Positions 11,341-23,210 of a DNA stretch of 64,000 bases are shown here, piece by piece. A model generated the notes under the pieces. The model worked only from the letters and a program-made list of their open reading frames with translations. It was not told where the DNA came from and ran no database searches. Position numbers and translations under genes: made by a program. Position 1 is the first letter of the stretch. Every line of letters begins with the position of its first letter. The stretch is taken from contig NC_081841.1 of the NCBI RefSeq assembly GCF_963259705.1, positions 116,879,033 to 116,943,032 on the forward strand, written 5' to 3'. Source of the DNA: Myotis daubentonii (lineage: Eukaryota > Chordata > Mammalia > Chiroptera > Vespertilionidae).

Positions 11341-13211
11341 TCCTAGGAGCTGCATCTGTAAACATTTTGCTACAAAATATGCCTGATATTTTTCTGCCTA
11401 TGGATTCTTCTAAGATTTTTATGGTTTCCTGTCTTAAATTTAAGCCCTTTATCCATTTTGTGTTTATTTTTGTGAAGGGTGTAAGTTGGGGGTCTCCTTT
11501 CATTTTTTTTTTTTTTTGATGTATCTGTCTAGTTTTCCCAGCACCATTTATTGAAGAGACTGTCTTGTCTCCATTGTATGCTCTTGCCTCCTTTGTCAAA
11601 TATTAAGTGAGCATAATAGATTGGGTAGATTTATGGGTTCTCTGTTCTGTTCAACTGGTCTATAAGTCTGTTCTTGTGCCAATAACAGGCAGTTTTGAAA
11701 ACAGTGGCTTTGTAATATAGCTTGATATTTGGTATTGTGATTCCTTCCAATATTGTTCTTCTTTCTCAGAATATTCCAAGTCTTTTTTTATTCCATATGA
11801 ATTTTTGGAGTTTGTTCTAGGTCTATGAAGTATGCAATTGGTATTTAAATGGGGATTGCATTGATTCTATAGATTGCTTTGGGTAGTTTGGATACTTTAA
11901 TGATGTTGATTCTACCAATCCATGAACATCGTATGTTCTTCTATTTGTTTATGTCTTCCTTTATCTCTTTTTTTCAACACCCTGTAGTTTTCCTAGTATA
12001 AGCCTTTACTTGTTTAGTTAAGTTTATTTCTAGGTATCTTAATTTTTGTTGTTGTTGGAATGGTAAATGGGATTTTTTTTTTTTCAGTTTCTCTTTCTGT
12101 GAATTCATTGTTGGCGTATAAAAAAGCCATAGATTTCTGGGTGTTAATTTTGTATCCTGCTATATTACCAGATTCATTTATTAAGTCTAGTAGGTTTTTT
12201 TTTGATGAAGTCGTTAGGGTTTTCTATGTAGAATATCATGTCATCTGCAGAGTGACAGTTTTACTTCTTCTTTCCAGTTTGCATGCCTTTTATTTCTTCT
12301 TGTCTGATAGCTATGGCTAGCACATCCAGTACTGTGTAAAACAGGAGTGGTGAAAGTGGGCATCCCTGTCTTGTTCCTGTTCTTAGGGGAAATGGTTTTA
12401 GTTTTTGCCCATTGAGTATGATGTTGGCTGTAGGTTTGTTGTATAAGGCTTTTATTATGTTGAGGTATGATCCCTCTATTCCCATTTTGCTGATGGTTTT
12501 TATCAAGAACGGGTGTTGTATTTTGTCAAGTGCTTTTTCTGCATCAATTGATATGACTATGTGATTTTTGTCTCTCAATTTGTTTATGTGATGTATCATG
12601 TTTATTGATTTGTGGATATTGTACTATCCTTGCATCCCTGGGATAAATCCTACTTGGTCATGGTGTATGATCTTTCTGATATAATGCTGGTTCTGATTTG
12701 CTAGAATTTTGTTGAAGATTTTAGCATCTATGTTCATCACAGATATTGGCCTGTAATTCTCTTCCTTTATGGTGTCTTTATCTGGTTTTTATATTAGGGT
12801 AATGTTAGATTTATAGAATGAACTTGGAAGTGTTCCTTCCTCCTGAATTTTTTGGAATAGTTGAGGAGGATAGTTTTTAGTTCTACTTTGAATGTTTGGT
12901 AAAACTCCTTGTGAAGCTGTCTGGCCCTGGGCTTTTGTTTGTTGGAAGCTTATGGATGATTGCTTCAATTTCCCCCATAATTATCGGCCTATTGAGATTT
13001 TTAGATTATTCCAGATTGAGTTTTGGAAGGTTGTATTTTTCTAGGAATATGCCCATTATCTCTAGGTTGTGTAGTTTGTTGGAATAAAGTTGTTTATAGT
13101 ATTTTTTAACAATCCTTGGTATTTCCGTGGGGTCTGTTGTTATTTTGCCTCTTTAATTTCTGATTTTGTTTATTTGGGTCCTCTCTCTTTGCTTCTTAGT
13201 GAGTCTGTCTG

Positions 13212-13659
13212 CAGTGTTTCTCAACCTTCTGGCCCTTTAAATACAGGTCCTCATGTTGTGACCCAACCATAAAATTATTATTATTTTTTAAAATATATTT
13301 TATTGATTTTTTACAGAGAGGAAGGGAGAGAGATAGAGAGTTAGAAACATCGATGAGAGAGAAACATCGATCAGCTGCCTCCTGCATACCCGCTACTGGA
13401 GATGTGCCTGCAACCAAGGTACATGCCCTTGACCGGAATCGAACCTGGGACCTTTCAGTCTGCAGGCTGACTCTCAATCCACTGAGCCAAACCGGTTTTG
13501 GCATATAAAATTATTTTTGTTGCTACTTCATAACTGTAATGTTGCTACTGTTATGAATTGTAATGTAAATATCTGATATGCAGGATGGTCTTAGGTGACC
13601 CGTGTGAAAGGGTTGTTTGACCCCCAAAGGGGTCGAGACCCACAGGTTGAGAACCACTG
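13212..13659 (+). mobile_element. Non-autonomous hAT element (URR1/Charlie-like) split by a Ves SINE
   Basis: The termini CAGTGTTTCTCAACCTTCTG and GGTTGAGAACCACTG are inverted repeats. The core ('gttgctacttcataactgtaatgttgctac') resembles URR1-type hAT elements known from other mammals, from memory. The Ves insertion at 13280-13504 divides it. Confidence 0.75.
13280..13504 (-). mobile_element. Ves SINE
   Basis: An antisense Ves: the tail complement comes first, then the B-box complement (GGAATCGAACC) and A-box complement (CCACTGAGCCAAACC). The 11 bp target duplication ATAAAATTATT lies at 13269-13279 and 13505-13515. Confidence 0.9.
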
Positions 13660-15949
13660 GTCTAGAGGTTCATTTATCTTGTTTATCCTTTCAAAGCACC
13701 AGCTCTTGGTTTTATTGATCTTTTGTATTGTTTTTTTTGGTCTCTATGTCATTTATTTCTGCTCTGATCTTTATTACCTCCTTCATTCTGCTCACTCTGG
13801 GCTTTTATTTTTGCTCTCTTTCTAATTCTTTATGTTGTAGAGTTAGATGATTTATTACGATTTTTTCTTATTTTTTGAGGTAGGCCTGTAGAGCTATAAA
13901 CCTCCCTCTCAGGACTGCTTTCACTGTGTCCCATAGATTTTGGATTGTTGTGTTTTCATTGTCATTCATTTCCAGGACATTTTTAATTTCTTCATTGATC
14001 TCTTTGGTAACCCAATCATTGTTTAATAGCATGCTATTCAGCTTCCAAGTGTTTGAATTTATTGATTGTTTTTATTGTAGTTTATTTCTAATATTATGAT
14101 ACTGTGGTCTGAGAATATGCTTGATATGATTTCAATTTTTGTGAATTTGGAGAAACTTTGCCTGTGACCCAATATGTGGTCTGTCTTAGAAAATGTCCCA
14201 TGTACACTTGAGAATTACATATATTCTGTGGTTTTGGGGTGAAATGTTCTGAAGATATCAATTAATTCCATCTTAGCTAGTGAGTCATTTAGAATTGATT
14301 TATGTCTCTGCTGATTTTTTATCTAGATGATTTATCCATTGATGTCAATGGTGTATTAAAGCCCCCTATTATGATTGTATTGTTGATCTCGCCCTTGATA
14401 TCTTTCAGAAGTTTTTTTTATGTATTTGGGTGCTCCTGCATTGGGTCCATATATGTTTACCAGGGTTATATCCTCTTGTTGTATTGATTCCTTTAGTATT
14501 ATGAAGTAGCCTTTTTTCACTCTTATTATGGCCTTCACTTTGAGGTCTATTTTGTCAGATATAAATATTGCTACCCCAGCTTTTATTTTCATTTCCATTT
14601 GCCTGACAGATATTTTTCCATCCCTTCATTTTCAGCCTGTGTGAGTCCCTTGTTCTGAGGTGGGTCTCTTGTAGACAGCATATATATGGATCATGTTTTC
14701 TTATCCATTCAGTCACTCAATATCTTTTGATTGGAGTATTTAGTCAATTTATGTTTAAAGTTATTATTCATAGGTACTTATTTGTAGCCATTTTTGGTTT
14801 TGGTGCCTGTGTTCCTTCTTTCCTTTTTATTTATTCTTTTTACATCAGTCCCTTTAACATTTCTTGCATTGTTGGCTTGGTAGTGATAAACTCCCTTAGC
14901 CCTTTTTTGTCTGTGAAGCTCCTGATTTCTCCTGTAATTTTGAATGATACCCTCGCTGGATAGAGTATTTTTGGATTCAGTTTCTTGCTTTGCATCACTT
15001 TGTAAATTTCCTTCCATTCCTTTCTGGCCTGATGTGTTTCTGTTGAGAAATCATTTGATAATCTAATGAGAGATCCCTTGTACATAACATTCTGTCTCTA
15101 TCTTGCAGCCTTTAAGATTCTCTCTTTGTCCTGAACATTTGCCATCATAATTACGACGTGTCTTGGTGTGGGTATTTTCAGGTTCATCTTGTTTGGGACT
15201 CTGTGCTTGTGTGATTTTTTTTCTTCCCCACATCAGAGAAGTTTTCTGACATTAGTTCTTCAAATAGGTTTTCTAACCCTTGTTCCTCTTCCTGTCATTC
15301 TGGCACCTCTATTATTCGTATGTTGCTTCATTTCCTGTTGTCCCAAAGTTTTCTTTGTCTCTCCTGTCTTTTAATTTTTTTTTCTGATTGCAGGTCAGTT
15401 TGGATGTGTTTTGCTTTCCTGTATTGTAATTCACTAATTCAGTCCTCTGCTTCTCCTAGCCTACTGTTGAAACTTTCCATAGTGTTTTTTATTGCAGCTA
15501 TATCACTCCTTATTTCTCCTTGATTCTTACATAAGTTGTTGATTTTTTTCATTCATCTGGTTTATGAACTGTATGACCCTTAGTCTGAATTCTTTTTCTG
15601 GCATATTGCATGGCTCCATTTCACTTAGTTGCTTCTCTGGCTACGCCTCCTTTCCCTTCCTTTGGGGGTTTCTTCGCCTCCCCATTTTTGCTCTGCCTAA
15701 GGATCTAGGTGTTGAGTCGTGTGGGGGCTGTTTCTAGGGTGGCAGCAGCTCCTCAGGCATCAGCTGCTCCTTGGGCGGTTGCAGCAGTGGCTGCTCCTCA
15801 GTTGGTGGCAGCTCTTCTTGTGGGCACTGCTTGTGTGGCTTTTCGCAGCAGTGGTGCCTCCTCTGGCTGGCGGAGGCAGGCTGCTCGCCTGGCTGCTGTT
15901 CCCCAGGCAGGGTGGGCTGCTCACGAGGATGCTATTCCTTGGATGGGGG

Positions 15950-16260
15950 TGGGCAGCTCACGTGGCTGCTGCTCCTCAGATGGGGGTGAGCTGCTCATGT
16001 GGCTGCTGCTCCTCAGATGGGGGTGGACTACGTGCGGCTGCTGCTCATCAAATGGGGGTGGACAGCTAATGAAGTTGCTGCTCATCAGACAGGGGTGGCT
16101 GCTCACATGGCTGCTGCTCCTCAAATGGGGGTGAGCTGTGTGTGGCTGCTGGTAGTCAAACGGGGGCAGGCAGTTCACACAGTTGCTGCTCCTTGGACAG
16201 GGGCAGGCTGCCTGTGTGGCTGCTGCTCCTCAGATGGGGGCAGGCTTCTCACGCTGCTGC
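15950..16260. repeat. Minisatellite in L1 5' UTR, unit about 40 bp
   Basis: About eight imperfect copies of a unit containing 'ggctgctgctcctcagatgggggtg' run in tandem. The block corresponds to the 3' part of the L1 5' UTR; the sense L1 at 51690-51880 has a shorter, unexpanded version. Long open frames here are an effect of the repeat. Confidence 0.7.
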
Positions 16261-16611
16261 TGCTCATGTGTTTGTGGTACCCTGTGCAAAGCGTTGGGCC
16301 ACCCAGAGAGGAATGTGCTTTGGAACTCATAGGAGCCAGTGGCTGGGGTGGCTGGAGTCTTGGCGACGGTGGGACTGCACCCAAGGCAGCAGGTCCCTGG
16401 CAGGGGTGGCTGTAAAGTCCCAGGTGGTGTCTGAGGGTACCCTAGGTGGAGGTGAGGCTGGGCTCCCAGTCACAGCAGCTCTCCCCTTCAAGAAGGTGCA
16501 GCCTCTGTGGTAGAGCCAGCCTCCCCAGGACTGTTTGCAATTGTAGCAGAGCCTGCCCATCTAGGCGAGCTCGGTCTGCCTGTCCTGCAGGATCTAACTG
16601 CCCCTCACTCA

Positions 16612-16613
<2 letters not shown>

Positions 16614-16642
<29 letters not shown>
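16614..16642. repeat. (CA)n microsatellite
   Basis: An uninterrupted CA dinucleotide tract, followed by imperfect CA-rich sequence to about 16663. Confidence 0.9.
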
Positions 16643-16646
<4 letters not shown>

Positions 16647-17026
16647 CACACACATCCACACACTCCCCTTTCTCTCCCTCCCTCACTCATACTCTCTCCC
16701 TCACTGCTGCCTTTTTCCTGCCTCTGTAATTGGGTCTGGAGTGTCTGGAGTGTTATTGACCTTTTCATGGATGGAGTCTCCTCTCCAGGTGTCTGGTTAT
16801 GTGGCTCGCTCTCTACCACATTGATCAAACAGGACAAAATGCAACTCAAAAAGATATGACACAAAGGAAACAAAACACGAATGTACTCATGACACCTATA
16901 AACCCAATATAAGTGACCACCAGAGAAAAGAGAATTAGGGGAGAGAAAAGAGAGTGCAAATGATATCAAGGAGAGAAAAAATGGTAAGAGAGAAAAGAAA
17001 AAGAAGAAAAAGAAAGAAAAAGGGAA

Positions 17027-17028
<2 letters not shown>

Positions 17029-17076
<48 letters not shown>
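17029..17076. repeat. (CA)n microsatellite
   Basis: An uninterrupted CA tract ending immediately before the Tc1-like inverted repeat; it may have eroded the left TA duplication. Confidence 0.9.
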
Positions 17077-17077
<1 letters not shown>

Positions 17078-17080
<3 letters not shown>

Positions 17081-17880
17081 AGTGGCCAGATTATTATGAC
17101 CACCTGACGTTTGTAGGCAAATTAGCCATACACTGCATTGTATGTGATATGGAAGCTGAAGGTTTGTTCGAACACCTTTGCTGTCTGCAGTTACCAAGAT
17201 AAAAAAGTCTCTAATTCTCATAGGAACACAAGGATTAGACAGTCGAGCATTGGAAAAAAGTTATGTGGTCCGATGAATCACATTTCCAGTTGCATCATGC
17301 AGATGGCAGAGTGAGAATTTGGCGGAAACAGCATGAAAGCATGCACCCCACATGCATGAGTACAACCCTTCAAGCTGGTGGGGGCAGTGTTATGGTTTGG
17401 GGCATGTTTTCCTGGCATGATTTGGGCCCTTTAATTCGTGTAGAACAATTTCTGAATAGCAAAACATACCTAAGTATCATTGCTGATCAGGTTTATCCTA
17501 TCATGTTGATGGCATATCCCAATGGAGATGGCTTCTTCCAACAAGACAATGTGCCATGCCACGGTGCTCGTATTGTGCAGGAGTGGTTTCAAGAACATGA
17601 GGGAGACTTTACCTTGCTTACGTGGCCCCCACAATCAGCAGATATCAATCCAATTGAGCATTTGTGGGATGAAGTTAAAAGAGCCATCAGGCAGCTGGTT
17701 CCACAGCCATCAAATCTCACAGAACTGGACAGTGCTATTCATCAGGCATGGTGTCAGATTCTTCGCATCACCTTTCAACATCTCATGGAGTCAATGCCAA
17801 GAAGAATCACCACAGCATTGGAGGCAAAAGGTGGCCCAACGAAGTACTGATGGGGTGGTCATAATAATCTGGCCACTCGG
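17078..17880 (+). mobile_element. Tc1-like DNA transposon, internally deleted
   Basis: The terminal inverted repeats are about 26 bp: CTGAGTGGCCAGATTATTAT at the left and the complement of CCGAGTGGCCAGATTATTAT at the right, differing at one position over 20 bases. A TA dinucleotide follows at 17881-17882; the left TA has been lost next to the CA repeat. The element retains the C-terminal two thirds of a transposase frame (17263-17850). The region coding the N-terminal helix-turn-helix DNA-binding domains is missing between about 17105 and 17240. It lies in the 5' UTR of the antisense L1. Confidence 0.9.
17263..17850 (+). pseudogene. Tc1/mariner transposase, catalytic domain only
   Basis: This is a 195-codon uninterrupted frame for the DDE domain of a Tc1-type transposase, the enzyme that excises and joins the transposon at TA sites. 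The catalytic residues are visible: first Asp in WSDESHF, second Asp in FQQDNVPCHGA, and Glu in NPIEHLWDE. Thirty-six residues separate the second Asp from the Glu, so this is a DD36E enzyme and not the usual DD34E. The frame stays open upstream of the Met with HWKKV, so the true protein began earlier. The DNA-binding N-terminal part is deleted and no full-length product is expected. The good preservation suggests a recent family. DD36E Tc1-like families (Incomer, Intruder) have been described and I recall bats among the hosts, but I cannot verify this here. Confidence 0.88.
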
Positions 17881-18059
17881 TATATGTATATGGAGAAACA
17901 CCACAGAACAAACAGATAAACTAAAAAATGCAAACACCAAACACTCAGAAAAAAGGGCAGGGGCAGAATCTGTAGAGGCTGAGTTTATATACAGGAAATA
18001 AGGTTAAGGAATTGGATGAATATGGGATGGACCTCAGCTCATATAGAGGAAGTAGGAAG

Positions 18060-18275
18060 AGGATGAGTGGATAAGAAGAAAGAGAAAGTAGAAAAAAATT
18101 TTAAAAAATTAATTAAAAAATAGGATAAAATAAAAATAGAAAAAATAGAAATATAATGATGAAAAATAATGCGGGAAGAAATAAAAATAAAGAAACAAAC
18201 AAAAAAATGGAAATATAGAAAAAAGAAGAAAAAGAGAGATAACAAAATAATAATAAAATAAAAATGAAAAAGTTA
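18060..18275. repeat. Purine-rich low-complexity tract
   Basis: An A-rich and AAGAAA-type tract. It is the complement of the T-rich section of the L1 5' UTR seen in the sense copy near 50640-50900. Confidence 0.7.
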
Positions 18276-19243
18276 AGTGTCCACCAAGTTTTAATCCCCC
18301 ATGGCGCTGTTTAAGATCCCATTCTTCTGTACTGTCTGCCACTTCTCAGTTCCTGTTAGATTGTTGAAGTCCCAAGCAGTCCACTGTCCTCTGTTTGTGA
18401 CTATTTCCACAGCCTTGACTACCAGCTGACAGGATCAATCTTCCCACTAAGCCTATCTGCCCACTTTCAATCTTAATCTCTCAAGTGGCTGTTTCTGACA
18501 GGGCTATAGTTGGGGAGGTTGCCATATGGCTTTTAGGGACTGAAGGGTCTCTCAGATTTTTTTTTGTATCCTTTGTAGCACTCAGGGTGTCGTCTGGGTG
18601 TGGCGATATTAGTTGTCTGGAGACTGCAGGGAGGGGTTATCTCTTCAGGGGATAATGGCTGCGTAGGTCTAGCACGTCAGATATGACTCAATGCCAGACT
18701 CCTGGCCACCTCTCCCTGAGCGGTTCCTCTTCCCAGCCTCTCCCCAGACTCCATAAGTCTGCACGTCAGCCATGGGTGAGTGTTTGTATTTGAAAGGTCC
18801 TATGAACTGGGTTTAGCGAATAAAAGAAAAGACCAATGAGGGGAAAGAGCTGTGCCACTGTGAACCCCTCTCCCCCCTACACGGTGTGGCTTGGGCAGTT
18901 GTTCAGGCTGCCTCCTCGGGGCTCAGCCTCTCATGACTGTGGGCTTAGATCTAGAATCCCCTGCTGCCAGCTGCCTGTCCCAAGGGATGAGGACTTGGTG
19001 CCGTGTGGCTTCCTTCTGACCCTCTGGGCTTGGAAGTCTTGTAATTCTCTCCAGCCCAGATCCCTGATTTTACCATTCTCCAGGAGTCCTCTGCCCTTCC
19101 TGGCTGTGAATCGTCTCACCAGCTGTGTCTACTTCACCAATTCAGGGTGGATGTTATTCAATTTAGTTGCTCCTATATGCTCCAGGACAAGGCTCGGGTC
19201 ACGTCTGCCTATTCCACTGCCATTTTGTTTCTCCTGAAATTTA

Positions 19244-19848
19244 GCTTTAATTCTGTCAGAAGGGTAGCTTCTACTTTAGAATTCTAAAGGAATTTCCTCC
19301 CTCTTCTGCATGGCACCAATATTAAGGCAGGTAGTTCTCTTGCTGCTTTCTTAGTTCTGATTTATCCTTTTTCTGAGACTGTAATCTCCTGGGGTCCCAG
19401 CTTCATAGAGTCTCTATGTCACTCTTCATAGTAGGTGTATCCTGGGTTTGCTTTCTTCCCTCCTACATCCCAAGTAGCTGCCAAAATGGGAGCACCTCAT
19501 CCCAGATTCAACAGATCTGCCTGTGTACTTCTTGGGTTCCGGTTTTCAGTAATGTGTTGGCTTCTGTGTGTTTGTCAGCAGCTATGCTTCATCAATGCCC
19601 GTGAAAGGTGTGAAGGAAGGCAGGAGAAGGGAACAGATCAGAACCTTGACCCACTTTGACCAGAACTCTTTCATTTGCTTCCATTTATAAGTAGGTTATG
19701 GTGTCACTTTACTTAAAAACTGCTGAAATGTTGAAAACCTTCAATTGGAGTCATCTTAAAGAGGACCTTTGTGGATGAAAAGAGGTCATAAATCTGACAA
19801 GCTCAGGAGAGGCTTGCATCACAACCCTGCAGACTCAGAGATCTAAAA
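19244..19848. other. Unique DNA between L1 and Helitron composite
   Basis: No repeat family or supported coding sequence was recognised. Confidence 0.4.
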
Positions 19849-20592
19849 TCCTATCTAATAATAGACAAACATGGTAATTAACCATACCTCCGCTATGCTT
19901 TCCATCGGCTAATCAGCAGGATATGCAAATTAACTGCCAGCAAAGATGGCGGCCAGCAGCCACGCAGCTGAAGCAAACATGAGGCTTGCTTGCTCCAGTG
20001 ATAGAGGAAGCCAAGGTTCCCTGCCTTCTGCGGCCAGGCTCTGAGCTCCGGATGCAACACTATTGCAATTATAGAAGCTAAACAAACCCCAGATACCTGC
20101 TTTCAGCCAGCCATGGCCTCAGAGCTGGAGCCGGCTCTCAGCTCCAGTGACAGCTATAGAAGGTAAATAAATCCCAGAATAAAAAAGAAAAAGAAAAAGA
20201 AAGAGGCTGGGAGCTTCAGTCACCTGCCAGCCTGAAAACGGCCCTTAGCCCCTCACCCAGACTGGCCAGGCACCCCAGTGGGAACCCCCACCCTGAAGGG
20301 GGTGTGACCAGCTGCAAACAGCCATCATCCCCTAATCCAGGCTGGCCAGGCACCACAGTGGGGACCCCCACCCTGAAGGGGGTGTGACCAGCTGCAAACA
20401 GCCATCAGCCCCTCACCCAGGCTGGCCAGGCACCCCAGTGGGGCCCCCCCTCCCTGAAGGGGGTGTGACCAGCTGCAAACACCCATCAGCCCCTCACCCA
20501 GGCTAGCCAGGCACCCAAGTGGGACCCCCACCCTGATCCAGGACATCCTTCAGGGCAAACCAGCTAGCCCCCACCCGTGCACCAGGCCTCTA
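19849..20592 (+). mobile_element. HeliBat Helitron with internal 83 bp repeats (first half of a composite)
   Basis: It starts TCCTATCTAATAATAGACAA after A19848 and ends CACCAGGCCTCTA, missing the G of CTAG, directly before the next element. The interior from about 20240 to 20545 has about 3.5 tandem copies of an 83-84 bp unit ('ccaggctggccaggcacc' ... 'gaccagctgcaaacagcc'). A homologous element lies inverted at 34162-34825. Confidence 0.85.
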
Positions 20593-21057
20593 TCCAATAT
20601 AGTAAAAGGGAAATATGCAAACTGACCCTAACAGCAGAAAGACTTGGAATGACTGGTCACTATGACACACACTGACCACCAGGGGGCAGACACTCAATGC
20701 AGGAGCTGCCCTCTGGTGGGCAGTGCACTCTCACAGGAGGGAACTCTGCTCAGCCGCAAGCCAGGCTGATGGCTGCCAGTACAGCAGTAGTGGTGGGAGC
20801 CTCTCCTGCCTCCTCAGCAGCGCTAAGGATGTCTGACTGCAGCTTAGGTCTGCTCCCCCTGGCAAGTGGACATCCCTCAAGGGCTGCCGGGCTGCCAGAG
20901 GGATGTCTGATTGCCATCTTAGGCCCAATCCCCCGGGAAGCAGGCCTAAGCCAGCAAGTGGTCACCCCCAAGGGGTCCCAGACTGCGGAAGGGCACAGGC
21001 TGGGCTGAGGGACCCCCTACCCCCGAGTGCACAAGTTTTTGTGCACTGGGTCTCTAG
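20593..21057 (+). mobile_element. HeliBat Helitron (second half of a composite)
   Basis: It begins TCCAATATAGTAAAAGGGAA and ends GTGCACTGGGTCTCTAG before T21058. It is homologous to the inverted 33697-34161 element. Together with 19849-20592 it forms a 1.2 kb unit inserted at A|T. Confidence 0.88.
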
Positions 21058-21780
21058 TAACTATATAGGATGGTCTGAAAGTAAAGCTTTTTAACTAAGA
21101 GTAGTGCATAGTGGGTAGTCATATCCTAAGGCAGTATTCTTCCCTGGCGAAGGTCAGTCTTCACCTTAGCTAAGTCTGTCTATTGTCTTTTTGTGTTTAG
21201 GATAACATGCCTAATAAACATGTCCTTGCAAAAACAATGTAATTTCCCTTTTTCCAGACCCCCTCAGAGCACAGACACCACAATAGAGAAAAGACTACAA
21301 ATCCCCTCATTGTCATTATCATGTTAATTGTTGACCGATAATTGTCCTGTACCCACCTGTGTAAAGGAGGTATGTGGGTATCGTTTTACTTTTTATCCAA
21401 TCTCAGAAGTTTCTCCACTTTGCTTTCCCCCTCCCCAATCTATTGCCAATGGATTTCATGTAATCCACTTACGTCTTCTCTTTGGATTATAATCTGTAAA
21501 ATAAGATACAGAATTGCCATTTTCTGGAGCATTTTCTCAATCCATTGACATTTTGCTTCCCAGCAATTGCCATCAGTTTGGCTCAAATAAACTCATAAAA
21601 TTCTCTACAGGCTTGAATGTTTCTTATGTTGACATGTTCTACAATTATTGTGCAGTTTTGAGGATCTGGCTATAAATGGATGCTGATACATTGAACTTTA
21701 ACTTTCGCCTGCCAGACTGAGAAGTCTAGATCTGAAAAATGGTGAAAATGTCACTGTGCCTCCTGGATGAGAAGTGGCCC
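21058..21780. other. Unique DNA downstream of the GPR148 relic
   Basis: No repeat or coding sequence was recognised. The right part is probably the former 3' flank of the GPR148 gene, which reads leftward. Confidence 0.4.
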
Positions 21781-21784
21781 CAGA

Positions 21785-22660
21785 CTATCCCCAGCAGCCA
21801 TCAGAAGCCAAGAGCACCTCACTGCTGGCTGCTGTGAGCCATATATCAGTCCTGGCATCAATGTGGTGCTCCTTGGTCAGCACAATATCCAGGGAAAATG
21901 CCACCACTGAGCTCACATACAGTGTGATTAGCACTGGTGGATAAGGAGAGTGCTGCTTTCCTGGGAATAGCCTGAACCCAGAAACCTGAAATCCTGACCC
22001 CTGCATAGATCATGCAGAAACAGTAGGTGATAGAGCTGTGCATAGAAAGAAAATGCACAAGATGCATTTGTGTGTGACAGTGACTAGGGAGCCATGGCTC
22101 AACTTGATGTCCAGTCTCAACTATTTGATGCATGAGAATCCTAGCTCTCCAACCTGGCATCCTGCAAAGCCAAATGAGAAATATGGGGAAGAAGCAGGCC
22201 ACCACATTATGGATAGCTTCACAGGATATGAAGGAGAGGAAGTGCAGAGGACGAGCGACTGTTAGGTAGCTGTGCAGCACAGTGGCCATGAAGGACAAGG
22301 TGGCACTGGTGTAGGTAGTGAAGACAGAGTCTGTGAGAATACCAGCTGCCCAGGTTACTGGAGAAGATGAACATATGAAAGATAATGTAGGCTGGATATG
22401 AGAGCAGGATGGAAGCCAGCAGCAGCAGCAGCTCAGAACTAGCATGGCCACAGCCAGGAGAGCCAAGGGAGGAAGAACCAGCGCAGCAGGAAATGGACAC
22501 CCTGAGATCCCTGGGATCAGGGAGGTGTTGCTGGCTGCCTAGGACATGCAAGAGAGCTTGCTGATGAGATGGTCAGGCTAAACAGGCTGTTGTGTTCAGG
22601 GGTCAAGGTGCCAACTGACACCCCCATAATTCCTGGCAGGAGTGGCAGGCTTTGTCATAG
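21785..22660 (-). pseudogene. GPR148: GPR148, orphan class A GPCR, decayed
   Basis: Minus-strand frames carry clear similarity to mammalian GPR148, a single-exon orphan receptor of about 350 residues, as I remember it. In order from the N-terminal side they are: a frame with ASILLSYPAYIIFHMFIFSS (TM2 region, about 22440-22370), a second frame with GILTDSVFTTYTSATLSFMA and VLHSYLTVARPLHFLSF (TM3 and second loop, about 22345-22230), then FFPIFLIWL (TM4), CILCIFFLCTAL (TM5), and in a third frame VLITLYVSSVVAFSLDIVLT (TM6, about 21940-21880) followed by EHHIDA. The frame changes at least twice and stops interrupt the N-terminal third, so no receptor can be made. An olfactory receptor was considered and rejected because the MAYDRYVAIC signature is absent. 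Confidence 0.85.
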
Positions 22661-23167
22661 GTGATTGGTTCTGCACTTGCCCCTGGTATGGATCTCATCT
22701 ACAGGGGTCCTGATAGTGCCACTCTTCTGCAGAGATACTGGGCTTGGGCAGGTCTTAGGAATGACTGTTTAACAAAAATAAAAACAACAATGCAAAATTA
22801 TGCTCACATGCATTCATGCACATCTCTGCTAGCTGTCCAGGCTGCATGTGTGTGTGTGTGAGTATACCTAAACAGATTAGTTCATTGTGATGATTTGTTG
22901 GTCACTGACCTCTTGATAAGTGTCCCCCATTTCAATTTCCCTCAAACCTGTCTGGTAAGCCAGCAGGGAGGGCACAATACTCACTACATTGGATTGGATC
23001 ATGGGTGAGAGGCTAGAAAAGAAAGAGCAGCTTCTGGGAACTAGAATTGTCAGGCCTAACTTCTGACTGGGGCTGCACATGACAGGAAATGAGGCCACAA
23101 TGGAGAAACCTTGGCAGGCTCATACTCTTCCTCACAGAGCCCTGGGCCACAGCCCCCATGAGAGGGA

Positions 23168-23210
<43 letters not shown>

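Larger units (their letters stand above)
9952..19243 (-). mobile_element. Full-length L1 retrotransposon (inactive), with nested insertions
   Basis: The minus strand reads a complete L1. The 5' end is near 19243 (complement of CCATTTTGTTTCTCC, matching the 'acaagatggcgg' start of the sense L1 at 49491). It then runs through a long 5' UTR (19240 to about 15710), ORF1 (about 15700-14780), ORF2 (about 14750-10800) and the 3' UTR to 9952. ORF1 and ORF2 carry many stops; the longest relics are 14840-15085 (ORF1 C-terminus), 14356-14598 (endonuclease) and 12261-12599 (RT). Insertions inside it: Ves 10361-10578, hAT 11107-11340, hAT 13212-13659 with its own Ves, and a Tc1-like element 17078-17880. 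No clear target-site duplication was found. Confidence 0.85.

Noticed and set aside
15709..16513. Several long overlapping frames
   Set aside because: They are products of the 40 bp minisatellite in the L1 5' UTR; the peptides are Leu/Gly/Ala repeats in every frame.
16442..17221. A 259-codon minus-strand frame
   Set aside because: It reads through two CA microsatellites and L1 5' UTR, giving Cys-Val runs; no protein features.
21785..22660. Olfactory receptor pseudogene
   Set aside because: The MAYDRYVAIC and KAFSTCASH signatures are absent, while segment order and wording fit GPR148.
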